Of a stretch of 64,000 nt of DNA, positions 55,006 through 64,000 are shown piece after piece (the first letter of the stretch is position 1; the number at the start of each line of letters is the position of its first letter). The stretch is from the NCBI RefSeq assembly GCF_003265705.1, contig NW_020313157.1:948429-1012428 (forward strand), given 5' to 3'. The notes beneath the pieces were generated by a model. That model saw only the letters and a program-made list of their open reading frames with translations. It made no database searches and was not told the DNA's origin. The translations under genes were made by a program, and so were the position numbers. Source of the DNA: Callorhinus ursinus. Lineage: Eukaryota > Chordata > Mammalia > Carnivora > Otariidae.

Positions 55006-55393
55006 TGTGTAGTAGATTGAACTGTGCCCCCCAAAAGATATGTCCAAGTCTTAACCCTTGGTACTTGTACCTGGATTGAGAGTAGACCCTAAATCCAAAG
55101 ACTAGTGTCCTGATAAGAGAAGGGAGAGAAAGATTTGAGGCACAGGGACACATAGAGAAGAAGGTCATGTGACAACAGGGGAAGAGATTGGGGTGATGTG
55201 GCTACAACCCAAGGAAAGCCCAGGGTGCCACCAAAAGGTAGGAGAGATGGATAGCAGGGATTCTTTTTCAGAAAGAACACCACAAACACCTTGATTTCAG
55301 ACTTCTGGCTTCTCAAATTGTGAGAGAATAAATTTGTCTTGCAAGCCACCAGTTTGTGGTAACTTGTTACAGCAGCCCCAGGAAACCAATACA
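55006..55393 (+). mobile_element. MLT1 LTR with internal deletion
   Basis: 'gattgaactgtgccccccaa', 'agactagtgtcctgataaga', 'ttcagacttctggcttctca' and 'agccaccagtttgtggtaac' to 'aggaaaccaatacaca'. The usual 'gaatgtgaccttatttgg' block is missing between 55070 and 55090. Confidence 0.9.
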
Positions 55394-56455
55394 CTCAGTG
55401 TCCATGTAGACTTTCCGGTGACCATATATGGATAACCTCAAGAATAAAACCAACAAAGCTGAAAGCAGGTGGGAGAAGTGGAAAAACAGAGCTTGGCAAT
55501 GGTGCCCAAAGTCCAGGCTTGCCAAAACGCCAGTCCTATCCTTAAACACTAGTTTCATAAGCATGAAGAAACCCTCTGTATTTTCCTTGAGCCAAGCTTA
55601 GTTAAGAGCTCTATCTACTGCAACCTAAAGAGTCTTAACTAAGCAGAAAACCATAAATTTAATGAGAAAAGAGATAATGGTAGAATGGGTTGAATTGTAA
55701 TTGATGTAGTTTCACAAACTGGTCTGCAGAAAGTGGGTACATTGCCAAGCCCTCCCCACCTTTCATGGGAAGCTTGGCATGGAGAGCTATTTAAGGAGTG
55801 AGACTGGACTGAATATATTCCCTTGTATCAAGATACACCAGCCAGAGTGCTGAGGCCACCAACTCATTATCACGGAACCTGAAATTATTAGAGTTGTGTC
55901 GGAGCAACAGTGTTAGACAAGCTGCCTCTCTGCTTAAGGGAACAGAGGCATGAGACATCAGGCATTGTTCTTCCTTCCCTACCAGAACATGCTATCAGTC
56001 TCTAGCTAAATGCCATGCGTGTTAAGTGCCTGGAAGTCATTTTAATTGGAATGCAACCCTAAGCCTTGGGAAGCTCTTTACTGCCCTGTCCACTGTACTC
56101 CTCGATTCCCTGGGAAATGATGGAAGTTCTTCACATACTGTCTTTGCAGCCTGGGACTCAGGACTATAAATAACCCTCCTGCATTCTCTGCATTGTGTTC
56201 TCACCCTACAACTCTGCTGTTGTGGATGGCTCAATCCTCATCTAATGGGAGGACAACAGCAGGAGTAAACATAGTGTTCCAGACGGTGAATTCTTCATCA
56301 AGAAGAACACGATGCAGCCACACCTGGCACACAAAATGGCTCCAAGGACACTGCGGTGTGGATTCTGCTAAGTGTTTACCTTGAGTGGTCAGCTTTAGAA
56401 TATGTTAGTGTAGGCTGTCTTTTCCCTTTCTGGTGCCAACACCCCACATTCAAGT
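55394..56455. other. Unassigned sequence
   Basis: About 1 kb without recognised repeat. 'ctataaataa' at 56164-56173 fits TATA and MEF2 consensus, but no CpG-rich or initiator context supports a promoter. Confidence 0.45.
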
Positions 56456-56692
56456 TTGAGGGTGAAGACAAGGGTTCTGGAACCAAGTGCACATGGATTT
56501 GAAACCCAAGTCTGCCATATACTAGCCATAAGGTCTTGGGCAAGTTATTTAACCTTTCTGCATCCTGATTCCCTCCTCTATGAAATGAGCATCCTAACAC
56601 TACTTGCTTCAGACAGCTGTGTGAGGATTAAATAAAACAACCCACATTAAGTGCTCAGTGGTAACAAAAAGACACTAGTTATTATGCTTGTG
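56456..56692 (+). mobile_element. MIR SINE, nearly complete
   Basis: 'gggttctggaaccaagtgca', 'gatttgaaacccaagtctgc', 'ggtcttgggcaagttattta' and 'gtgaggattaaataaaacaa' give an almost full MIR. Confidence 0.92.
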
Positions 56693-57099
56693 GATTACAA
56701 TTATTATTTAAAAAAACAAAACAAGAGGCTCAAAATGGAGTCACTTATGCTAAGCCCACACCAACAAACCAGAACTTCATACCTACCCTTACTGCAGTTT
56801 CAGCCTTTCCCATGGATGTGGCCTTTAACCAGTCTGGAGTTAACCTGGTCAGCACAGTGAGGTCATCTGCCTGTAGGCCCCTTCCATCCCCTAAAGGAAG
56901 GGAACCTTGCCTGAAACAATCCACTCTTTGCCACAATAACTTCCTTGCCCCGCCTCCTTCTGACTATGGAAGTCTTCCATTTTGCACAGCCCTTCAGAGT
57001 TCCATTCTATCTGGTAGATGGGATGCTGCCTGATTCATGAATTGTTGAATGAAATTAGATCTTTAGTCAGTTGAACTTCGTTTTTTAACTTTATGAACA
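56693..57099. other. Unassigned sequence
   Basis: No gene recognised; opposed 63-73 codon frames at 56745-57033 lack known motifs. Confidence 0.5.
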
Positions 57100-57265
57100 T
57101 GAGACTCCAGACACGTTACTCTAAACTTCCTGTGCTTCAGTGTCTTCTTCCAAAAATAATAGTCTTTAATTTGTATGGTTACTGTGCATATTGAATGGGT
57201 TTACACATGTTAAGTATTTGGAACAGTGTTGGAAGTAAATGTTCAGGAAATAGTATCAATTATAA
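57100..57265 (+). mobile_element. MIR SINE fragment
   Basis: 'gcttcagtgtcttcttccaa' followed by 'acatgttaagtatttggaac' and 'agtgttggaagtaaatgttc' fits the MIR 3' half. Confidence 0.65.
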
Positions 57266-57429
57266 TCAATGGTTTTGTTGCTATCATTTTATCATTCTAA
57301 GGGATACACATAATCACATTCAGTAATCATTAAGTATCATGATGAAAAAGGTCACTATGCAGGATGCCTAGAGCTAAGATGGAAAGCCAGACTCAAACTA
57401 CCCACAGAAACACAAATATAACACTGGGA

Positions 57430-57680
57430 ATAAAGACATTCAAGATACAGTGGAAGAAAGGTGGGAATGGAAATCCTACCCAGGGCAATTGAAAGCATCA
57501 CAAAGGTTGCTGCATTTGAGCTGAGTCTTGCATGACAATGAGGAAGTATTTGCCCCCTGGATAGGAAAAGCAAGGTGAGCCTTCCTGATGCACACGCAAG
57601 ACACAGGCATGCACCAAAGTACGGAATAGGATGCAAAGAGTGAACAGCTCTGGAGAGTTGCATAGAAGGATACTTGGAGA
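57430..57680 (+). mobile_element. Fragment of the same unnamed old repeat as 28975-31015
   Basis: 'gcatttgagctgagtcttgc' and 'gtggaagaaaggtgggaat' recall that repeat's left-centre part. Weak match. Confidence 0.4.
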
Positions 57681-57739
57681 GCCATCTTAATATCTGAAAA
57701 GCTTCACTTTTGCTGTTATAGCTGCCTTGACACTTTCCA

Positions 57740-58032
57740 GATAACCATGTTACTTTCTATCCTTATCCAAACTCAGGTCACCTCCTCAGGAGACATGCCC
57801 CGATCTTCCTAAATAACAGAGGACTCTTATCACTCACTATATACCCTGACTTGACTTATTTCTTCCAGCTGAGATTATATAAAATATCCATGCTATGTCT
57901 ATTGTCTGTCCCCTCTCCGTTAGACTGTAGACTCTCTGAGAGTCAAAACCTTGCTTGTGATGTGCACTGTCTTATCCTCTGCACCTGGAACACATGCAAA
58001 GCATTCAACAAATGCTTTTCAATGAATGAGTT
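57740..58032 (+). mobile_element. L2 LINE 3' end
   Basis: 'caggtcacctcctcaggaga', 'catgccccgatcttcctaaa', 'gttagactgtagactctctg' and 'attcaacaaatgcttttcaa' follow L2 to its terminus. Confidence 0.88.
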
Positions 58033-58051
58033 TAAGAATATTGTGACTCCT

Positions 58052-58150
58052 CGGCGCCTGGGTGGCTCAGATGGTTAAGCGTCTGCCTTCGGCTCAGGTT
58101 GTGATCCCAGGGTCCTGGCATCGAGTCCCGCAGCTTCTCCCTCTGCCTCT

Positions 58151-58183
<33 letters not shown>

Positions 58184-58239
58184 ACTCTCATGAATAAATA
58201 AATAAATAAAAACATTAAAAAAAAAGATTCTAAAAAAAA
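58052..58239 (+). mobile_element. Carnivore SINEC with internal deletion
   Basis: After 'gcatcgagtcccgc' the copy jumps to 'agcttctccctctgcctctg', lacking about 30 bp ('tcgggctccctgctccttgg' block). Flanks 'aagaatattgtgactcct' (58034-58051) and 'aagaatgttgtgactcct' (58240-58257). Confidence 0.95.
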
Positions 58240-58257
58240 AAGAATGTTGTGACTCCT

Positions 58258-58526
58258 AGCTGGAGGTTCATGCCTTCAGTAGGCCTATGACATCTAGATA
58301 AAGGCGACTTTTTGAGGCTTCCTCAAGGGAGGAAGATCAGGATCCACTTCCTTCCCATTATGGACACCAATGGTTTTGTGCAATCAATTCAAACTTAAAT
58401 TTCCCTAATGGAAGTTTACATAGAACCCTACAGAGAGATGAGGTAAAGCTGGAGCTGCCCTTTTAGGAGAGTTGTGAGGACTCACCATCCACCAGTTACA
58501 TCTCCCAAATCTTCCATAGTGGACCC
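58258..58526. other. Unassigned sequence between SINEs
   Basis: No gene or repeat recognised. Confidence 0.5.
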
Positions 58527-58542
58527 AAAGCCCTCTAGGTTC

Positions 58543-58560
58543 CCCCTTTTTTTTGGTAAG

Positions 58561-58591
<31 letters not shown>

Positions 58592-58746
58592 TGCGGGAGA
58601 GGGGCAGAGGGAGAGGGAAAGAATCTCAAGCAGACTCCAAGCTGAGCACAGAGCCCAATGGGGGGCTCCATGTCAGGACACTGGAATCATGACCTGAGCC
58701 GAAACTAAGAATTGGACACTAACCAACTGAGCCACCCAGGTGCCGC
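58543..58746 (-). mobile_element. Carnivore SINEC, minus orientation
   Basis: (TTTA)n tail start, older body 'gaaactaagaattggacact'. Perfect 16-bp target duplication 'aaagccctctaggttc' at 58527-58542 and 58747-58762. Confidence 0.96.
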
Positions 58747-58797
58747 AAAGCCCTCTAGGTTCTTAAGAATGCTATTTGAAGATCAGCAGTGTAGATT

Positions 58798-59015
58798 AGA
58801 GATCAACAAACTTTTACTGTCAAAGAGATGTAAATATCACCAAAATCAGACCATATGGTCTCTGCTGGAAAAAATCCAACGCTGCTGTTGAAGAATGAAA
58901 ACAACCAGAGACAATATATAAATGAGTGAGCATGAGTGTGTTCCAATAAAACTTTATTTACATAAACACAGGCCAGGTGTGGCCTATGGGTGGTAGTTTG
59001 CCATCACCTGGTGTT
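58798..59015. mobile_element. hAT-type MITE
   Basis: 'gatcaacaaacttttactgt', 'ccatatggtctctgctggaa', 'gtgttccaataaaactttat', 'ggtagtttgccatcacctgg' match a common mammalian hAT element whose ends read 'agtagtcggcaaact' in consensus. Family number not assigned. Confidence 0.78.
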
Positions 59016-59504
59016 AGGTCATCCCAGAATTAATCAGAATAATGAGCCTAGCTATAATATCCTTCTTTACAGTGGCTACACTTCTTGAAAAAGTCCTGCC
59101 TTTTGCAATGAAATAAGAAAACTTATTGAAGTAATGCTTAGAATCCATTGTTCTCGAGTAACAGAAAGTTCCAATAAATAGTCTTTTAGTTGTGGCTAAT
59201 AACTTGGTTATTAAATAAAAGGTAACTTGAGATGCCTTACTTTGAATCAAATGTTGGAGAGAGAGAAAAAAAAATCAAATGGTAGGTCATGCAAAAGATT
59301 TTTAAAAGCCCAGTTGTAGTAAATTATCCTTACTCTCCCCCAAACTTCCCATTTCCATCTTTTTCCTACATCCCTTGTAAAGAGGTTTTCCATGTAACTG
59401 GTTCTCAACAATACAATAGGAATGAAAAAATACACATCAATTCTAGGCTAACGCTAGCATATGTGTTCTTCATGATTTTTTAATCCCTTCCACCTGCTGG
59501 ATGT
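59016..59504. other. Unassigned sequence
   Basis: No gene or clear repeat recognised. Confidence 0.5.
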
Positions 59505-59577
59505 AGATAGTGATGATGATGATGATGATGACGACAAGGACAATGATGGTGATGGTGAAGGTGATGATGATGACACC
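59505..59577. repeat. (GAT)n trinucleotide repeat
   Basis: Six pure GAT units then interrupted GATGGT/GATGAC units. No coding frame makes sense of it. Confidence 0.92.
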
Positions 59578-60799
59578 CTAGGAGAAGGCTAAGCCATTAA
59601 ATGGGTAGAATCACTGGATCCCTGAATCACTGGAGGGAAGGAAGCCACTCCCTGATCAAGCATGCCCAACTTGGACTGAGATGCCTGGAAAAAAACACTT
59701 CTATTGCATCCGAATCATTATTATTTGAGGCAAGGGGGCTCTACAGATTATAGCATATAGTTAACTAATGAACTAGTTAATAATGAACTAGTAAACTTTT
59801 TAAAAGGAAGGGAAAATGGGCATAGATATGCTTTTTATTGTTAACTAACCAAGTGCCCAAAGAGCAAAAAAAGTTAAGTGCATATAAAATGATGCAACAT
59901 TTGCTTCTGCAAAAAAGCCTGACAATTCCCACAAAAGACTTTCTACTTTGAAAATGAGGTTCTATCCTGATCTGCTAGGCAGCCTTCCATATCAACAGCA
60001 GCCTATCTTTCCTAACAGTGAAGCTGGGCAGTGTCCTTGTCTTTACGTGTGGATTTAAAATCAGAACTCAGCAAGTCAAGCTATCATGTCCAGGAATTGG
60101 TACAACTGGCTCACAATTAGTTCCTGGAACTAAAGGAAATTAAGTGGGGGTGGGGGATGTCTTTCATCACATGAAGATTAGCAAGCAAGGGAATGTAATT
60201 CCACATGCCGAGCAGGCAGTGCCTGTGAGAAGGGAAATGTGGCTGAGCCTAACCCATCTGTTAATGCCAGTGCCGATTTCTCACGTGCATGCCAACAGAC
60301 GAAAGCTATAAATAGAGGCTTTCAAAGGAGGGAAAATATAAGCATTTGCATTGATACTCTCCTGAATCAGGAGAGGGTGATGGAAAGCATATGGTCATTT
60401 CATGTAGAAGAAGTTCTTTATTTTGAGGTAACGGTAACTGACCCCATGGCCATACTCAAATGTGAATTTTTCTGAATTATTAGCATTGGTGAATGAAATT
60501 CTAGTTTCTATCCACTGGGGAATTCTCCGAATAAAAAAGTGGTTAATCTTTAACAGGGTAGAAAATGCCATTTGTAGAGGGAAAAATAGCCACTAACAAA
60601 ATATCTGTTTTGTACATTTAAACCACATTTCATTTAACATTAAGCAAAGATATAACTGTTTTCAGGATGCCATCCAAATGGCCCTTAGTCTGCAGCAGAG
60701 GGCTTGTAGATCTTGTTGGGCAATATTTCTTTTAATATTCATGCCTAGGTTCATCTCAAAATAACTGCACTGAGCAGATGAGCTCCAGGTATCTATATC
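59578..60799. other. Unassigned, includes motif-rich patch
   Basis: No gene recognised. 60230-60480 is complex and has an E-box 'cacgtg' near 60282, a perfect MEF2/TATA match 'ctataaatag' at 60306-60315 and a 9-bp palindrome 'ctctcctga' / 'tcaggagag' at 60357-60375. 'aatgaactagt' is tandemly repeated at 59767-59795. Confidence 0.4.
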
Positions 60800-61220
60800 T
60801 TTTAACAGCAAAAAGATATGTTGAAGTCCTAACCTCTAGCACCTCAGAATGTGAACTTAGTCAAAATAGGGTCATTGCAGGTGTTATTAGTTAAGATGAG
60901 GTCATACCAGAGTAGGGTGGGTCCCTAATCCAATATGACTGGTGTCCTTACAAGAAAATGACCATGTGAAGACCGGAGCGCATAAAGACCACCACAGGAA
61001 GATAGAGGCAGAGACTGGAGTGACACATCTATAAGCTAAGGAACATCAAGAATTGTGGGAAGACACCAGAAACTAGGAGAGTACAGATTCTCCTTCAGAG
61101 TCTCCAGAAGGAACCAACTCTGCCAACACTTGATTTCAGACTTCTGGCCTCCAGAACTGAGGGAACAAGATTCTTTGTTCTTGCAATATTTTATTGCAGC
61201 AGCCCTAGGACAAAAATATA
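60800..61220 (+). mobile_element. MLT1 LTR, 5'-truncated
   Basis: 'gatatgttgaagtcctaacc', 'cacctcagaatgtgaactta', 'ggtccctaatccaatatgac', 'gacttctggcctccagaact' and 'ttattgcagcagccctagga' are in LTR order. Confidence 0.92.
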
Positions 61221-61699
61221 GTGGCCCATAAGTAACTGGTTTACCCAGCCGTGGTTAAAATCAACCATATCCAAAAAATCAGTTCTGCTTTTGTTCTTTA
61301 TCATAACCATCTATATCCTGGGTAGATGCACACATGCTTCACAAAAAACTCCCAGTGATGTTAATTCTTGACACTCAGCGTGATATTTAAAGATGGTTGG
61401 AAGGCAGGAAGTTAATCCAACACAATACTTAGAATTCTTCAAATCTTTGGTAAAACATTCTTTCCTATAGCAGGTGATTTGAAATGCATCGGACATGATA
61501 ATTATTTCATTATTTACAAGGAAAAGTTTCTGAATGATACAATATAGCATATATTGTGTTACATGGGGCACTCAAGATTTTTGGTGAATCCCCCAAATAT
61601 TACATGTTCATTATAAAATCCTCAAACAATAAAGACATTTATAATGTAGAAAGGGAAAGTCACTCTTAAACCCACTTCTCAAAGAAAAACTCTGGATAG
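61221..61699. other. Unassigned, possible old L1
   Basis: No gene seen. The text at 61590-61690 and its continuation beyond the SINE (61928-62110) loosely resemble an old L1 3' region interrupted by the SINEC. Confidence 0.35.
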
Positions 61700-61908
61700 G
61701 GGATGCCTGGGTGGCTTAATCAAATGTCTGCCTTCAGCTCAGGTCATGATCCCAGGTCCTGGGATCCAGCCCCGCGTCTGGCTCCCTGCTCAAGTGGGGA
61801 GCCTGCTTCTCCCTCTCTCTCTGCCCCTCCCCCCCCACTCGTGTGCTGGTTCTCTGGCTCTGCTCTCTCTCTCTCAAATAAATAAATAAAATCTTAAAAA
61901 AAAAAAAA
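61700..61908 (+). mobile_element. Carnivore SINEC
   Basis: Full length with a C9-rich variant centre. Flanks 'aaagaaaaactctggatag' (61681-61699) and 'aaagaaaaactccggttag' (61909-61927). Confidence 0.95.
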
Positions 61909-61927
61909 AAAGAAAAACTCCGGTTAG

Positions 61928-62859
61928 TAACTGAGGTACATTCTTCCATATTTTTGGAATATCTGCATCTACTTATCTTCACATGGTAGAATTAGATTTC
62001 TACCTCTTTATGGTTAGTAGTCCTCTAGAATTCCATTGTATTGGATCAACATGTCATATTTTATCTAACAACCACTAGGATTGTGTTACATGGTTGCCAA
62101 TGCATAAAATCAGTTGTCCTTACGTGAAAATTACATTACTGTTGACTTTACCTGTAAGTTTTTGGGGTGGAAGACATTGTGAGACCCTATGGTTTAATCT
62201 ACTAATGACTCCACTACCTAAAGAAGCTACTTAGCTCTTTTGTTCCATGCATTATTATATGGACTTTTTGTGTATTATGAACTGGCCCCCACCATAGGCA
62301 TTCAAAGGAAATTGCTCCCCATCTTTCCCAATTGATCCTATTTTCCAAGCTGAAAATCCTTTAGCAAGGATGACAACTGAGCATATGACACGGAGGAGAA
62401 GCACTCAGTCAGGGAGCTGCTGGGAAGCTGATGCTCACTGCTGCCTTGTGGGGGACCCATGCAGCAAGCATAAAGCCTATAGATCAAGGCACATGCACCG
62501 TGAGTATAAGGTATTAATCAGGCCTGACAGTTCCTGTACCACGGTATTTATCATGTGAATTCCAAAACACACACAGATGCTGAGAAAAGCACCTGCCTCC
62601 TCTCTCTTTGCTCATGAACTGCATGGGGCTTGGTTTGTCAAACTGAATTTGGTAATCTGGATCTTTAGTTTTAAGGATACACTCCTCTGGAACAAACAAA
62701 TATTTTTTTAAATGTAGAGGAAATTAATTGCCCTAGTCCCATGGAAAGCTTGTCATCTAATTTCTACTGCCTTGTAAAAGTAGTTTTTGCTGTACAATAA
62801 TGTACAACTGAAGCCAAGATATTTAATTAGAGATTTGCATGCACACACCTACACAGCAC
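61928..62859. other. Unassigned sequence
   Basis: No gene recognised; first 180 bp may be old L1. Confidence 0.45.
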
Positions 62860-62990
62860 ATGTATTTATCTTGCATCTTTTAAAGCCAAGGCTGTATTTT
62901 GTTCTATTCAAAAACAGGTACCCAGAGAGTAATCCATTGTCTGGTTTTATAACTGTCACTCAATAAATATTTGTTGAGTGAGGAAATGCA
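62860..62990 (+). mobile_element. L2 LINE 3' terminus
   Basis: 'cactcaataaatatttgttg' preceded by 'ttgtctggttttataactgt' is the L2 tail. Confidence 0.6.
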
Positions 62991-63589
62991 TCATTTCACC
63001 CTTTGACAAAAGTAACAGAGAAAGACACAAAAAGCAAGGAAAAAGTTGAAAATCTGGAGCTATCTTAGGAGAAATGTTTGATCCTAGGATGGGGGCAGGA
63101 GAAATATAATGAACATGAATGCTATTTTAGTGCAGAAAGTAAGGAAACTTTCAAAACAAAAGAATGGGGGCAGGTCAAAAAGACACAGGAGCCAATGTGA
63201 AAGGGCTCACAGTGGCTAAAGCTAGAACCACTGGAAGAAATACTTTAAGATTACAGTCAGAGCATAAAATAACTAGGCATGAGTCTACGCTGACAGAAAT
63301 AAATAACTGTATTAAAAAATTGGGAGAGAACCAACAAATATCCCTTACCAACATGTCCAAATAATACAGTTATCTAGATAACTTTCCTTCATGGAGTGGA
63401 ACTGAATTATTCTCACCTTGAGTGTATGCTAGACTTAGTTGCCCACATTCAAAAATCAAGTGTGGAAAAGGAGAGAAATAATACCCAAACAGTAGAAAAA
63501 CCTGCTGGATACCAACTTAACAAGTGTGTGTATCACATACTGTCTAACATGATGTACTGAGCACCTCACCTCTGATATTCTGCCCCCAT
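62991..63589. other. Unassigned sequence
   Basis: No gene or clear repeat; opposed 61-66 codon frames at 63164-63364 have no known motif. Confidence 0.5.
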
Positions 63590-63601
63590 AACTCTAATGC
63601 A

Positions 63602-63691
63602 TATTATGCACAAACAATGAATCATGGAACACTACATTAAAAACTAATGATGTAATGTATGGTGATTAACATAACAATAAAAAATTTAAAA
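63602..63691 (+). mobile_element. Carnivore L1 3' end, 90 bp
   Basis: Same terminal sequence as at 14493. Perfect 12-bp target duplication 'aactctaatgca' at 63590-63601 and 63692-63703; extreme 5' truncation. Confidence 0.93.
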
Positions 63692-63703
63692 AACTCTAAT
63701 GCA

Positions 63704-64000
63704 AGTCTAATTATGAAGGAAACATCACACAAACCTAAATTCAAGGGCATTCCATTAAATACCTGACCATTACTTCTGAAAACTGTTAGAGTCATGATAG
63801 ACTAGAAAAGACTGAGAAACTGTCACAGCCAAGAGTAAACTCAGGAGACTTGGTGACTACATGTAATGTGGTACCTAGACTGGATCCCAGAACAGAAAAA
63901 AAAAAAAAAAGATGTCTATGGGAAAACTGGTGAAATCTGAATAAAGTCTGGTGCTTAGTTAATAGTATCATACCAAAGCTGGTTTCTCAGTTTTGATAAA
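63704..64000. other. Unassigned sequence to window end
   Basis: No gene recognised; A15 run at 63896-63910. Confidence 0.5.

Noticed and set aside
56160..56190. TATA-box promoter at 56164
   Set aside because: No initiator, no CpG enrichment, no downstream exon; a lone AT word.
1..64000. Bacterial or phage defence-type system
   Set aside because: Composition, SINEs, LINEs and splice signals show mammalian nuclear DNA; no operons, Shine-Dalgarno sites or long frames.

Overview
This window reads as nuclear DNA of a placental mammal, and more closely of a caniform carnivore. The main evidence is about two dozen copies of the carnivore tRNA-Lys-derived SINE (CAN-SINE/SINEC, body motif 'gcctgggtggctcag', CT-rich then AAATAAATAAA tail), many with clean target-site duplications, plus three short 3' ends of a carnivore L1. 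No copy looks like the dog-specific SINEC_Cf type, so I favour an arctoid (bear, seal or sea lion, mustelid) over a canid; that last step is inference.

There is no intact protein-coding gene, rRNA, tRNA gene, CRISPR array or prokaryotic-style operon. The longest open frames (up to 132 codons) match no family I know, and many simply cross SINEs, LTRs or microsatellites. The window is therefore intronic or intergenic. The best gene signal is one 48-bp internal exon on the minus strand at 28106-28153. It has a branch-point-like motif, a long polypyrimidine tract, AG, and a near-consensus AAG|GTAAGT donor, and it is open in two frames. If real, a minus-strand gene spans at least this part and the rest is its intron sequence. 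I could not name the gene. A weaker minus-strand exon candidate lies at 24913-25006, and a plus-strand pair at 37530-37656 and 38100-38458 looks like a non-coding transcript at best.

Layout: 1-20 kb is typical repeat-laden intronic DNA (SINEC, MIR, L1M, MER5A, Tigger-like, a solo ERV1-like LTR with target duplication, MLT1 and MLT2 LTRs). From 20.2 to 28.4 kb there is no SINEC and no young L1, only faint MIR/L2; parts of this stretch keep CpGs and look constrained, and the exon lies at its right edge. 28.4-36.2 kb is a stack of nested old elements (unnamed repeat > L1M > MLT1; MER20 > MLT1) and two facing LTRs. 36.2-39.4 kb is repeat-poor. 39.4-64 kb returns to SINEC/MIR/L2/L1 with two near-perfect hairpins and several AT-rich or simple repeats.

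Family names for repeats come from recognising consensus wording by eye, not from a database search; boundaries of MIR, L2 and other old elements are good to a few tens of bases, while SINEC and L1 ends with target duplications are good to a few bases.
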